A stretch of DNA of 64,000 bases from Nemophila menziesii (lineage: Eukaryota; Streptophyta; Magnoliopsida; Boraginales; Hydrophyllaceae), in the NCBI GenBank assembly GCA_029959085.1, contig JARWIR010000039.1, positions 2,170,001 through 2,234,000 on the forward strand, given 5' to 3'. Positions within the stretch are counted from its first letter, which is position 1. Every line of letters starts with the position of its first letter. A model generated the notes under the pieces. It was given only the letters and a program-made list of their open reading frames with translations. It made no database searches and was not told the origin of the DNA. Shown here piece after piece: positions 8,827 to 22,262 of this stretch. The translations under genes were made by a program, and so were the position numbers.

Positions 8827-11800
8827 AATATATAGATTAGGACGAGCTTGATGACTGTATTTTATAAATGTTGGCAAATTATCTTTGTCTCTGGTGAAAG
8901 TGACTTAATATTTATTCTCTTGGCACACGCTATTATATAGTATACCACATTCTTATCTCATCTCTCTCGATACAATACAAAATCCTAGTCTCATGCCTTT
9001 TTCAATATGTGTCCAATCTATCTCGATACTGTTATAGTAAAATAACCTTCAAAGTAATCATTCATCTATCAATATGGTTTGCATTTATATGAGTTTCAAT
9101 GTTCTAACGTGGTTGATGTTTTTACCATGCTTAGTTCTTTCTACTCTGTGACTTATATGTGTTTGAAAATGGGTATATAAGGCGTCATTAATTTTTTGTA
9201 ATTGCATATAATTTGTTGAATTTTCATACTATAACTTATTTGAAATAATATACATTTAGGATTTTTTTATGATATTATTGAAATTTTGAATTCTTTAATA
9301 TTCTTAATATGTTTATTATTTATAATAAAATAATTATTATGCAAAAAAATTTGAGATTAAATTTGACTAGAGTATCAGTTGCTTAAAAGGTTTTAACACT
9401 TTAATTTTATAACTGTATGGTTTTATAGATGGATGAACTCAAGTAGTTAAAAGATTCTTAGATACTTTTAATATTGAGACACGATTGAAAGTACCGATAA
9501 TAGAGTTGCTGTCATTGATGATACTAGTTAAACATAATATTTTGCATCAAAGTAGATATTGATGATATGTTATTTTACGACATCTTGCATTCTTAATAAG
9601 GATAACACACAATTTATACACTTATGTTTACAAGTTTGGATTGGTGATAGAATAATTAAAATTATCCATGAGCAGAAAAAGCGTTTTGAGATCTCTTAGG
9701 TCTTTTTGGGATACTGTTTTGAGATCTTTTAGGGCCGTTTCAAGATGGTTGTGTCCTTCACATGTAGCAAATATTTAAATCCATTAGTAAAAACTTCTGA
9801 TGACACTCTGATACTCAAGTTATTAATAAATTTATGATAAAGTCCTCAAACAAGGGTGCTTATAAGAGGGGTGAAATGGTATATTTTATACCATTTTCAA
9901 TAATATAGTAGAAATGTTTTACTCTACTGGGAAAAGATCGTTACAACACATATTTGTAAATATTCCTAGTGTGATTGTTATATATATAACCCAATTATTC
10001 TAATATATAAGGATGTAAGCACATATTGATCACATTATGTTTTCTTCATTGTAAATTTACGAAGCGGCTTGAAAAGTACATTTGAAGACCTTTTAATTTA
10101 ATATCTTTACTAATTTCATGATTAATGACCCATCATCAGAATTTTTTAAGTTGTATATATTCTAGTAAAATTACCACTTAAATATGAATTCATCTTCAGT
10201 TTTTAAGGAACTAACCACTCATATTTCAAAGAAAGTATTTAATACAAAAGTGGCGGGTTTATTAATATGATCAACAATATAAGATTGTGAGGCGTTTAGA
10301 CCATTTTGTCCCTTTACAAGAATGAATATATCGGGTGGGCTAGCCTATCTCACCCAAATTAACATGTTATTAGTCCTAATAATAATATTAGTATTGAGAA
10401 TCATATTCTGAAACAATTAAATAAACAACCCAATAATAGTCTTAAGGATGGAACTTCTATTCATAGTTCGATCTATCAAAAATATTGCACCTAAAGTACA
10501 TTTGCTTTACTCATAAAAAAAGTGAACTTGATGAAAAAATAAAGGAAGCAATGCTACGAATATATAACAAAATAAATATTATTTGATTTTTATTTTCATG
10601 TTGATGTTGTACATTTTTTTTGTCAAAATATTGTATTTGATATTTAATAGTTGGACAGAGAAAATGGAAGTTACTTTTGACAATATAAAAATGATACTAC
10701 GTGGTTAAATGAAAGATTGGATTTGAAATAAATTAAGCCTTTAAGATTTAACTTTAAAAATTGTGGGGCAGGATGTTCTGTGAACAAAAAATATTTTTTT
10801 ATAAAATTAAGCTTTGGTCAAAATAAAATATTAAAACTAAGGTAGAAAATGGTCTCCCTAATAAGCAGCCCTGATTACACAAAAGCAAAAGAGGTTAGTT
10901 CCACCCTTATCTTGAAAATGAAACCTTTCAGTCCTCTTTTTATTTTTTTCTAACAATCGTAAGTCTTTTTTATTGGCATTACATTATTAGTTTTATTCCA
11001 CGTGCCACTATATAATTGATATTAATAAATAACTATACAGCCTCGTCTGCCGTAACAGGACAACACTTATAACATAATGGAAAAACAAAAAAAAAATTGC
11101 CACAAACTCGAAAAAAATATAGGACTTAAATATTACATTTGCAAAATTAGAGACTAATTCCAAGAAAAAATTCAAATGTTAAGTTTGAAGAGTACTAACA
11201 ATTCAATCATCATATTTTTTTTATTCCTAAAATGTCAAGGACTATAACATTTTCATATAAATATATTGCAAATTCGTTTTTAATTTTTTTGTGAATTTTT
11301 TCTCCATACTAAATAGACTGAGAACTAAGAATACTCAACTAAATTTTTCAATATAAATAATTCCAATAAATAGAAAATGACATGTTTCCAATAAAGTTCA
11401 AGTAACGAGTTTTCCAAACTAGGAGAAAATATATTGAAAAATAAAAAAACATAATCAATCAAATTTACAAATAACAATAATACTTTTCTTCCTATCCATT
11501 AGAAATATCCAAAATAATGAAAAATAGTATATCCATTATAAAGATGAAATAATAAGCTATTTACAAGACAATAAAAAAAAAGAATTAAACATTAACCTAT
11601 GAAAGAATTTTCAATTGAAATGGAATGATCAATCTAAAACAAAACAACTCTTAAAGATAATCATTACAAAAGGATGACGCTATATATCAAATTTAATTAC
11701 AATTTACTAGTGTGATGTGTAACCTATAGATAAGAAATAGTTAGGGTTAGAGTTTGATATAATAAATAGTTGTGTTATGTACAATTAAAGGTATAATAAT

Positions 11801-12329
11801 TATACCGATACTCGTATAAGTAACTTTTTCTATTAATATATTTTTCTACCTTTTGATTAATTGAATAACTTTTGAGTTATCCTTTTTTATTATAACATAT
11901 CATATAAAGTTAATTATGGTTTATTTTTAATTCTTTATACAATAAGTGCGATTTGTTTTTTGTTATTTACATCATTTGTTGAATTTTCAGTTATTTTTAT
12001 TATCATAACATATTATATAAAGTTAATTATGATGTATTTTTATTCTTAATACAGTAAGGTGCAATTGTTTTTGTAATTATATTGTTTATTAAATTTTGAT
12101 ACTTTATCTTATTTGAATTACTATTTATTTAAAAAATTATAATACTAGTAAAATGTGATTTAGATGTATTTTATCTATGTTTATTAAGATTTTGAATTCT
12201 TTATTTCCTTAATATCTTTATTGTATATAGACAAGCAAGAATAAAATACCAAAAGAAAATTTGTAGCCATTACAATCTAAAACATTGACTAGACCTGGCT
12301 AAGAAGCAAGAAAACAGATCATCATTTTC

Positions 12330-12602
12330 TCAATCTTTCTTCTTCATCCTTTCCAAACTCCCAGAAGCAGCTGCTGGAGTATTGGAATGTGAAGATGGAT
12401 TGGTTAAACTCCCATCCCGAATGTTACTTCCTTGAAGATTAAGATTATCATAGCTCTTGTTGAAGAAATTATCATGTGCCATCATTATTTTGCGTTTCTT
12501 GTTGTACGCATTATCTGGTTTGGCTATTTCTTTTATCGATGAACTTGATGTAACGGTAGCTAAGATGGCGTAAGATTTGGGTTGATCTCTGATATGCCTC
12601 AC
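12330..12602 (-). CDS. Terminal-exon-like ORF, copy 3 (unrecognised protein)
   Basis: Intact 90-codon frame. It has R-D-Q-P-K-S near the start instead of R-V-Q-S-K-S, and G-S-L-E-R at the end. The acceptor-like edge, basic patch and M-K-K-K-D end are preserved. The unit has a complete promoter-like block on the high-coordinate side. Confidence 0.4.
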   Translation of the reverse strand: MRHIRDQPKSYAILATVTSSSSIKEIAKPDNAYNKKRKIMMAHDNFFNKSYDNLNLQGSNIRDGSLTNPSSHSNTPAAASGSLERMKKKD

Positions 12603-13566
12603 CTGAACAAGTCAAACAAGATACAAAATGTTAAAAAAAACACAAAAAACTAAAATATGTGGATTCACTTAATATATCATATATAAATCATTTTAAATTC
12701 CCCAACCCTTGACGAGAAAAAAAACCCCAAATTATTTTGTCATATTAAAATGACTACAATGTCCTAGATGGCTAATGGCATTCATACATAGAATATTTTC
12801 AAAACGGCATTCATATCAATATGTATATAAGATTTACCATTCATTCGATAAAATTTACTTTTTAATGTATTGAAACATACACTACCTTACATAAACAACA
12901 TTATACATTAGTCTATTATGTCTTTATAATTTTATCAAATACCCCTTGAATCCATTTAAGTCTAAAACAAAATCATGTTCTCCCTCAATTTATTTAAAAA
13001 CTAATTTTATACAAACCCCACATAGCTGCAACATTACGTGGCAAGAAAATCAAGCAAAGTGCACTTTTTATGTAAATTAACATCCAAGTACAAAACAATT
13101 AACAAAGAAAAATTAAAATACAAATTAACCAACGAAATTTAGCTTTGAAATGAGATGTAAAAATTGGTTTTTCAGAAAAGGAGTTGTAAACAGGAGAGCG
13201 TATATCCATTATAAACAAGAAGAAATAATTTTAGATCCAATAAATAAATAAACTATTTACAAGGGATCAATACAAATAGATAAATAAAATCAAACTTGGC
13301 CAAAATTTGTCCCTTATTGAAATGGAATGGTCATCAATCAGAAAAAAGAAACACTTGACTGGAAGAGAAGAAGATCGACCGAGAAAAAAGAAAAAAAACA
13401 TTGAAAAAAGGATTCATCAAAGTATTAAATATATTTTAAGTAACAATTAGAAGAAAATAATACATATAGTACAGAGTACTGATTATTTTGTGTATGTAAT
13501 GTGTTATTTATATCTTGGAAAGGGTGGAGCCTAAAGTTGGATATTAGGTCGATATTAGGAAAGCAG

Positions 13567-13716
13567 GCGGCGCTAGGGTTTTTGATATCAAGATGTTATA
13601 TAAGGCTATCAACCAGATGAACCCAGAACACAGTACAAACGATCCTAAAAACCAAACTCACCTTTGATGGCCCAATAGGTTTCAAAATTAATTTTTCTTA
13701 GGCTTGGGCCAATATA
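13567..13716 (-). promoter_or_regulatory. Promoter-like block, U3, shortened between telo-box and TATA
   Basis: The elements are intact but 'ataaatggaag' between telo-box and TATA is missing ('gatatcaagatgttatat'). If the TATA box sets the start site, it would fall inside or past the telo-box. Confidence 0.5.
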
Positions 13717-16700
13717 TAGATTAGGACTAGCTTGATGACTATATTTTATAAATGTTGGCAAATTAGCTTTGTCTCTGGTGAAGTGACTTAATATTTATTC
13801 TCTTGGCACACGCTATTATATTGTATACCACATTCTTATCTCATCTCTCTCGATACAATACAAAATCCTAGTCTCATGCCTTTTTCAATTTGTGTCCAAT
13901 CTATCTCGATACTCTTATAGTAAAATAACCTTCAAAGTACTCATTCATCTATCAATATGATTTGCATTTATATGAGTTTCAACGTTCTAAAGTGGTTGAT
14001 GTTTTTACCATGCTTAGTTCTTTCTACTCTGTGACTTATATGTGTTTAAAAATGGGTATATAAGGCGTCATTAATTTTATGTAATTGCATATAATTTGTT
14101 GAATTTTCATACTATAACTTATTTGAAATAATATACATTTAGGATTTTTTTATGATATTATTGAAATTTTGAATTCTTTTATTTTCTTAATATGTTTATT
14201 ATTTATAATAGAATAATTATTATGCAAAAAAAATTGAGATTAAATTTGACTAGAGTATCAGTTGCTTAAAAGGTTTTAACACTTTAATTTTATAACTATA
14301 TGGTATTTTAGATGGATGAACTCAAGTAGTTACAAGATTCTTAGATACTTTTAATATTGAGACATGATTGAAAGTACCGATAATAGAGTTGTTGTCATTA
14401 ATGATACTAGTTAAACATAATATTTTGCATCAAAGTAGATACTGATGATATGTTATTTTACGACATCTTGCATTCTTAATAAGGATAACACATAATTTAT
14501 ACACTTATGTTTTCAAGTTTGGATTGGTGATAGAATAATAAACATTATCCATGAGCATAAATAGCATTTTGAGATCTCTTGGGTCTTTTTGGGATACTGT
14601 TTTGAGATCTTTTTGGGCCTTTTCTGTCCTTCACAAGTAGAAAATATTTAAGACCATTAGAAAAAAAATTCGATGACACTCTGATACTCAAGTTAATAAT
14701 AAATGTTTGATAAAGTCCTCAAACAAGGGTGCTTATAAGAGGGGTGAAATGGTATATTTTATACCATTTTCAATAATATAGTGGAAATGTTTTACTCTAC
14801 TGGAAAATATCGTTACAACACATATTTGTAAATATTTCTAGTGTGATTCTTATATATATAACCAAATTATTCTAATATATAAGGATGTTGATCACATTAT
14901 GTTTTCATCATTGTAAATTTACGAAGTGCTTGAAAAGTATATTTGAAGACCTTTTATTTTAATATCTTTACTAATTTAATGATTAATGACCATCATCCAA
15001 ATTTTTTAAGTTGTATATATTCTAGTAAAATTACCACTTAAATATGAATTCATCTTCAATTTTTAAGGAACTGACCACTCATATTTCAAAGAAAGTATTT
15101 AATACAAAAGTGGCAGGTTTATTAATATGATCGAAAATATAAGATTGTGAGGCGTTTAGACCATTTTGTCCCTTTACCAGAATGAATATATCGGGTGGTC
15201 TAGCCTATCTCACCCAAAATAACATGTTATTAGTCCTAATAATAATATTAGTATTGAGAATCATATTCTGAAACAATTAAATAAATAACCCAATAATGCT
15301 CTTAAGGATGGAACTTCTATTCATAGTTCGATCTATCAAAAATATTGCACGTAAATTACATTTGCTTGACTCATAAAAAAAGTGAACTTGATGAAAAAAT
15401 AAAGGAAGCAATGCTATGAATATATAACAAAATAAACATTATTTGATTTTTATTTTCATGTTGATGTTGTACAGTTTTTTGTCAAAATATTGTATTTGAT
15501 ATTTAATAGTTGGACAGAGAAAATGGAAGTTACTTTTGACAATATAAAAATGATACTACGTGGTTAAATGAAAGATTGGACTTGAAATAAATTAAGGCTT
15601 TAAGATTTAACTTTAAAAATTGTGGGGCAGGATGTTCTGTGAACAAAAGATATTTTTTTATAAAATTAAGCTTTGGTCAAAATAAAATACTAAAACTAAG
15701 GTAGACAATGGTCTCCCTAATAGGCAGCTCTGATTACACAAAAGCAAAAGAGGTTAGTTCAACCCTTATCTTGTAAATGAAACCTTGCAGTCCCCTTTTT
15801 ATGTTTTTCTAACAATGGTGAGTCTTTTTTTATTGGCATTACATTATTAATTTTATTCCACGTGTCACTGTATAATTGATATTAATAAATAACTATACTG
15901 CCTCATCTGCCATAACAGGACAACACTTATAACATAATGGAAAAACAAAAAAAAAATTGTCACAAACTCGAAAAAAATATAGGACTTAAATATTACATTT
16001 GCAAAATTAGAGACTAATTCCAAGAAAAAATTCAAATGTTAAGTTTGAAGAGTACTAACAATTCAATCATCATATTTTTTTTATTCCTAAAATGTCAAGG
16101 ACTATAACATTTTCATAGAAATATATTGCAAATTCTTTTTTAATTTTTATGTGAATTTTTTCTCCATACTAAATAGACTGAGAACTAAGAATACCCAACT
16201 AAAATTTTCAATATAAATAATTCCAATAAATAGAAAATGACATGTTTCCAATAAAGTTCAAGTAACGAGTTTTCCAAACTAGGATAAAATATATTGAAAA
16301 ATAAAAAAACATAATCAACCAAATTTACAAAAAACAATAATACTTTTCTTCTTATCCATTAGAAATATCCAAAATAATGAAAAAGAGTATATCCCTTATA
16401 AAGGAGAAATAATAAGCTATTTATAAGACAATAAAAAAAATTAAACATTAACCTATGAAAGAATTTTCAATTCAAATGGAATGATCATTCTAAAACAAAA
16501 CAACACTTAAAGATAATCATTAGAAAAGGATGACACTATATATCAAATTTAAGTACAATTTACTAGTGTGATGTGTAACCTATAGATAAGAAATAATTAG
16601 GGTTAGAGTTTGATATAATAAATAGTTGTGTTATGTGTTATGTACAATTAAAGGTATAATAATTATACCGATACTCGTATAAGTAACTTTTTCTATTAAT

Positions 16701-17195
16701 ATATTTTTCTACCTTTTGGTTAATTGAATAACTTTTGAGTTATCCTTTTTTTATTATAACATATCATATAAAGTTAATTATGGTTTATTTTTAATTCTTT
16801 ATACAATAAGTGCGATTAGTTTTTTTTGTTATTTACATCATTTGTTGAATTTTTAGTTATTTTTATTATCATAACATATTATATATAGTTAATTATGATG
16901 TATTTTTATTCTTAATACATTAAGGTGCAATTGTTTTTGTTATTATATAGTTTATTAAATTTTGATACTTTATCTTATTTGAATTACTATATATTTAAAA
17001 AATTATGATACTAGTAAAATGTGATTTAGATGTATTTTATCTTTGTTTATTAAGATTTTGAATTCTTTATTTCCTTAATATCTTTATTGTATATAGACAA
17101 GCAAGAATAAAATATCAAAAGAAAATTTGTAGCCATTACAATCTAAATCATTGACTAGACTTGGCTAAGAAGCAAGAAAACAGATCATCATTTTC

Positions 17196-17468
17196 TCAAT
17201 CTTTCTTCTTCATCCTTTCCAAACTCCTAGATGCAGATGCTGGAGTATTGGAATGTGAAGACGGATTGGTTAAACTCCCATCCCGAATGTTACTTCCTTG
17301 AAGATTAAGATTATCATAGCTCTTGTTGAAGAAATTATTATGTGTCATCATTATGTTACGTTTCTTGTTGTACGCATTATCTAGTTTAGCTATTTCTTTT
17401 ATCGATGAACTTGATGTAACGGTAGCTAGGATGGCGTAAGATTTTGATTGAACTCTGATATGCCTCAC
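17196..17468 (-). CDS. Terminal-exon-like ORF, copy 4 (intermediate type)
   Basis: Intact 90-codon frame that still includes the 49 bp lost in the deleted subfamily. It already carries that subfamily's residues: M-M-T-H-N-N in place of M-M-A-H-D-N, and R-S-L-E-R near the end. It also has N-I in place of K-I after the basic patch and A-K-L-D in place of A-K-P-D. It is the best intact relative of the deleted copies. Confidence 0.4.
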   Translation of the reverse strand: MRHIRVQSKSYAILATVTSSSSIKEIAKLDNAYNKKRNIMMTHNNFFNKSYDNLNLQGSNIRDGSLTNPSSHSNTPASASRSLERMKKKD

Positions 17469-18396
17469 CTGAACAAGTCAAACAAGATACAAAATGTTAA
17501 AAAAAACACAAAAAACTAAAATATGTGGATTCACTAATATATCATATATAAATCATTTTAAATTCCCCAACCCTTGACCAGAAAAAAAATCCATATTAAT
17601 TTGTCGTATTAAAATGACTACAATGTCCTAAATGACTAATGGTATTCATACATAGAATACTTTTAAAACGGCATTCATATCATTCTGTATATAAGATTTA
17701 CCATTTCTTTGATAAAATTAACTTTTTAATGTATAGAAATATACACTACCTTACATAAACAACATTATACATTAGTCTATTATGTCTTTATAATGTTATC
17801 AAATAACCCTTGAATCCATTTAAGTCTAAAACAAAATCATGTTATCCCTCAATTTATTTAAAAACTAATTTTATACAAACCCCACATAGCTGCAACATTA
17901 CGTGGTAAGAAAATCAAGCAAAGTGCACTTTTTATCTAAATTAACATCCAAATACAAAACAATTAACAAAGAAAAATTAAAATACAAATTAACCAACGAA
18001 ATTTAGCTTTGAAATAAGATGTAAAAATTGGTTTTTCAGAAAAGGAGTTGTAAAAATAATTTTAGATCCAATAAATAAATATACTATTTACAAGGGATCA
18101 ATGCAAATAGATAAATAAAATCAAACCTGACCAAAATTTGTCCTTTATTGAAATGGAATGGTCATCAATCAGAAAAAAGAAACACTTGGCTGGAAGAGAA
18201 GAAGATCGACCGAGAAAAAAGAAAAATAACATTGAAAAAAGGATTCATCAAAGTATTAAATATATGTTAAGTAATAATTAGAAGAAAATGATACATATAG
18301 TACAGAGTACTGATTATTTTGTGTTTGTAATGTGTTATTTATATCTTGGAAAGGGTGGAGCCTAAAGTTGGATATTAGTTCGATATTGGGAAAGCA

Positions 18397-18556
18397 GGCG
18401 GCGCTAGGGTTTTTGATATCATAAATGAAAGAAGATGATATATAAGGCTATCAACCAGATGAACCCAGAACACAGTACAAACGATCCTAAAAACCAAACA
18501 CACCTTTGATGGCCCAATAGGTTTCAAAATTAATTTTTCTTGGGCTTGGGCCAATA
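18397..18556 (-). promoter_or_regulatory. Promoter-like block, U4
   Basis: Site II pair, TATA (TATATATC on the minus strand, from 'gatgatatataagg') and AAAACCCTAGCGCCGCC are all present. The AAAG/GTGAGT site of U1 reads AAAG/GTGTGT here. Confidence 0.5.
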
Positions 18557-20999
18557 TATAGATTTGGACTAGCTTGATGACTATATTTTATAAACGTTGG
18601 CAAATTAGCTTTGTCTCTGGTGAAGTGACTTAATATTTATTCTCTTGGCACACGCTATTATATAGTATACCACATTCTTATCTTATCTCTCTCGATACAA
18701 TACACAATCCTAGTCTCATGCCTTTTTCAATTTGTGTCCAATCTATCTCGATACTCTTATAGTAAAATAACCTTCAAAGTACTCATTCATCTATCAATAT
18801 AGTTTGCATTTATATGAGTTTCAATGTTCTAAAGTGGTTGATGTTTTTACCATGCTTAGTTCATTCTACTCTGTGACTTATATGTGTTTTGAAATGGGTA
18901 TATAAGGTGTCATTAATTTTTGTAGTTGCATATAATTTTTTGAATTTTCATACTGTAACTTATTTGAAATAATATACATTTAGGATTTTTTTTATGATAT
19001 TATTGAAATTTTGAATTCTTTTATTTTCTTAATATGTTTATTATTTATAATAGTATAATTATTTTGCAAAAAATTTGAAATTAAATTTGACTAGAGTATC
19101 AGTAGCTTAAAAGGTTTTAACACTTTGATTTTATAACTATATGGTTTTTTAGATGGATGAACTCAAGTAATTACAAGATTCTCAGATACTTTTAATATTG
19201 AGACATGAATGAAAGTACCGATAATAGAGTTGTTGTCATTAATGATACTAGTTAAACATAATATTTTGCATCAAAGTAGATATTGATGATATGTTATTTT
19301 ACGACATCTTGCATTCTTAATAAGGATAACACACAATTTATACACTTATTTTTACAAGTTTTGGATTGGTGATAGAATAGTAAACATTATCCATGAGCAG
19401 AAATAGCATTTTGAGATCTCTTGGGTCTTTTTGGGATACTGTTTTGAGATCTTTTTGGGCCTTTTCAAGAAGGTTGTGTCCTTCACAAGTAGAAAATATT
19501 TAAATCCATTAGAAAAAACTTTCGATGACACTCTGATACTCAAGTTAATAATAAATTTATGATAAAGTCCTCAAACAAGGGTGCTTATAAGAGGGGTGAA
19601 ATGGTATATTTTGTACCATTTTTAATAATATAGTGGAAATGTTTTACTCTATACAACACATATTTGTAAATATTCCTAGTGTGATTCTTATATATATAAC
19701 TAAATTATTCTAATTTATAAGGATGTAAGCACATATTGATCACATTATGTTTTCTTCATTGTAAATTTACGAAGCGCTTGAAAAGTACATTTGAAGACCT
19801 TTTATTTTAATATCTTTACCAATTTAATGATTAATGACCCATCATCCGAATTTTTTAAGTTGTATATATTCTAGTAAAATTACCACTTAAATATGAATTC
19901 ATCTTCATTTTTAAGGAACTAACCACTCATATTTCAAAGAAAGTATTTAATACAAAAGTGGCGGGTTTATTAATATGATCAACAATATAAGATTGTGAAG
20001 CGTTTAGACCATTTTTTCCCTTTACAAGAATGAATATATCGGGTGGGATAGCCTATCTCACCCAAAATAACATGTTATTAGTCCTAATAATAATAATAGT
20101 ATTGAGAATCATATTCTGAAACAATTAAATAAACAACCCAATAATAGTCTTAAGGATGGAACTTCAATTCATAGTTCGATCTATCAAAAATATTGCACCT
20201 AAAGTACATTTGCTTTACTCATAAAAAAAGTGAACTTGATGAAAAAATAACGGAACCAATGCTACGAATATATAACAAAATAATCATTATTTGATTTTTA
20301 TTTTCATGTTGATGTTGTAAAATTTTTTTTGTCAAAATATTGTATTTGATATTTAATAGATGGACAGAGAAAATGGAAGTTACTTTTGACAATATAAAAA
20401 TGATACTACGTGGTTAAATGAAAGATTGGACTTGAAATAAATTAAGGCTTTATGATTTAACTTTAAAAATTGTGGGGCAGGATGTTCTGTGAACAAAAGA
20501 TATTTTTTTATAAAATTAAGCTTTGGTCAAAATAAAATATTAAAACTAAGGTAGACAATGGTCTCCCTAATATATTACACAAAAGCAAAAGAGGTTAGTT
20601 CCACTCTTGTCTTGTAAATGAAACCTTTCAGTCCCCTTTTTATGTTTTCCTAACAATTGTAAGTATTTTTTATTGACATTACATTATTAATTTTATTATA
20701 CGTGCCACTATATAATTAATATTAATAAATAACTATACTGCCTCGTCTACCATAACAGGACAACACTTATAACATAATGAAAAAACATAAAACAAAATAA
20801 AATTGTCACAGACTCAAAAAAAATATAGGACTTAAATATTACATTTGCAAAATTAGAGACTAATTCCACGAAAAAATTCAAATGTTAAGTTTGAAGAGTA
20901 TTAACAATTCAATCATCATATTTTTTTTATTCCTAAAATGTCAAGGACTATAACATTTTAATAGAAATATATTGCAAATTCTTTTTTAATTTTTATGTG

Positions 21000-21680
21000 A
21001 ATTTTTTCTCCATACTAAATAGACTGAGATCTAAGTATACCCAACTAAAATTTTCAATATAAATAATTCCAATAAATAGAAAATGACATGTTTCCAATAA
21101 ATTTCAATTAAAGAGTTTTCCAAACTAGGAGTTAATATATTGAAAAATAAAAAAACATAATTAATCAAATTTACAAATAACAATAATACTTTTCTTCCTA
21201 TCCATTTGAAATATCAAAAATAATGAAAAAGAGTATATCCATTATAAAGGAGAAATAATAAGCTATTTAGAAGACAATAAAAAAAAGAATTAAACATTAA
21301 CCTATGAAAGAATTTTCAATTGAAATGGAATGATCAATCTAACACAAAACAACACTTAAAGATAATCATTACAAAAGGATGACACTATATATCAAATTTA
21401 AGTACAATTTACTAGTGTAATCTATAGACAAGAAATAGTTAGGGTTAGAGTTTGATATAATAAATAGTTGTGTTATGTGTTATGTACAATTAAAGGTATA
21501 ATAATTATACCGATACTCGTATAAGTAACTTTTTCTATTAATATATTTTTTTATCTTTTGGTTAATTGAATAACTTTTGAGTTATCCTTTTTTTATTATA
21601 ACATATCATATAGAGTTCATTATGGTTTATTTTTACTTCTTTATACAATAAGTGCGATTAGTTTTTTTTTGTTATTTACA
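21000..21680. other. U1-like patch inside U5 (conversion tract)
   Basis: Over this stretch U5 has variants otherwise seen only in U1: 'gagatctaagtataccc', 'aatttcaattaaagag', 'aggagttaatat', 'tctatagacaag', 'tttttttatctttt', 'tagagttcat' and 'tttacttcttt'. On either side U5 matches U6/U7-type sequence. Edges are known only to within tens of bases. Confidence 0.7.
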
Positions 21681-22038
21681 TCATTTGTTGAATTTTCAGT
21701 TATTTTTATTATCATAACATATTATATATAGTTAATTATGATGTATTTTTATTCTTAATACAGTAAGGTGCAATTGTTTTTGTTATTATATAGTTTATTA
21801 AATTTTGATACTTTATCTTATTTGAATTACTCTATATTTAAAAAATTATGATACTAGTAAAATGTGATTTAGATGTATTTTATCTTTGTTTATTAAGATT
21901 TTGAATTCTTTATTTCCTTAATATCTTTATTGTATATAGACAAGCAAGAATAAAATATCAAAAGAAAATTTGTAGCCATTACGATCTAAATCATTGACTA
22001 GACTTGGCTAAGAAGCAAGAAAACAGATCATCATTTTC

Positions 22039-22262
22039 TCAATCTTTCTTCTTCATCCTTTCCAAACTCCTAGATGCAGCTGCTGGAGTATTGGAATGTG
22101 AAGATGGATTGGTTAAACTCCCATCCCGAATGTTACTTCCTTGAAGATTAAGATTATCATAGCTCTTGTTGAAGAAATTATTATGTGTCATCATTATTTT
22201 ACGTTTCTTGTTGTACGCATTATCTGGTTTAGCTATTTGGATTGAACTCTGATATGCCTCAC
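22039..22262 (-). pseudogene. Exon copy 5, 49 bp deletion, acceptor CTAG
   Basis: The exon lacks 49 bp near its 5' end; the loss removes the equivalent of K-S-Y-A-I-L through S-I-K and shifts the frame. If read from the acceptor in the phase used by intact copies, it ends at TAG right after V-R-H-I-R-V-Q-S-K. The downstream frame from M-M-T-H-N-N to the normal stop remains open. The acceptor here is TTTAG instead of TTCAG. The unit also lacks its promoter block, so this is the copy least likely to be expressed on its own. Confidence 0.5.

Larger units (their letters stand above)
4916..9186. repeat. Tandem unit U2 (4271 bp, internal deletions)
   Basis: Second unit, the shortest in the array. 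Its first 1.8 kb is nearly identical to U1. It lacks about 555 bp of the intron-like region: 'tgtatataag' near 8519 is joined directly to 'aaaaaaaattgaaaaaagg', removing the equivalent of U1 positions about 3662 to 4218. It also lacks 44 bp at about 7133 between two 'aac' triplets, and about 22 bp at about 8768 between the TATA-side and site II-side halves of the promoter block. It keeps the 15 bp and 49 bp diagnostic segments. No other gene is visible in the spacer. Confidence 0.93.
9187..14069. repeat. Tandem unit U3 (4883 bp)
   Basis: Full-length unit with all three diagnostic segments present. Its intron-like region has private variants, including 'aacaggagagcg' (about 13190), 'aaacttggcc' (about 13290) and 'atccaagtac' (about 13082). 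The same variants reappear only in U6, three units away. The 'ataaatggaag' stretch next to the telo-box is deleted (about 13588). 'gttatgtgttatgt' is reduced to one copy near 11775. Confidence 0.93.
14070..18911. repeat. Tandem unit U4 (4842 bp), intermediate type
   Basis: Full-length unit that keeps all three diagnostic segments but already carries many substitutions typical of the exon-deleted units U5-U7 and U10-U11. Examples are the TH-N-N residues in the ORF, 'gatgatatataagg' near the TATA box and the GTGTGT-type site beside the promoter block. It looks like the kind of unit from which the exon-deleted subfamily arose. About 30 bp ('cggggcaggagag' through 'aagaagaa') is missing near 18055. 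Confidence 0.92.
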
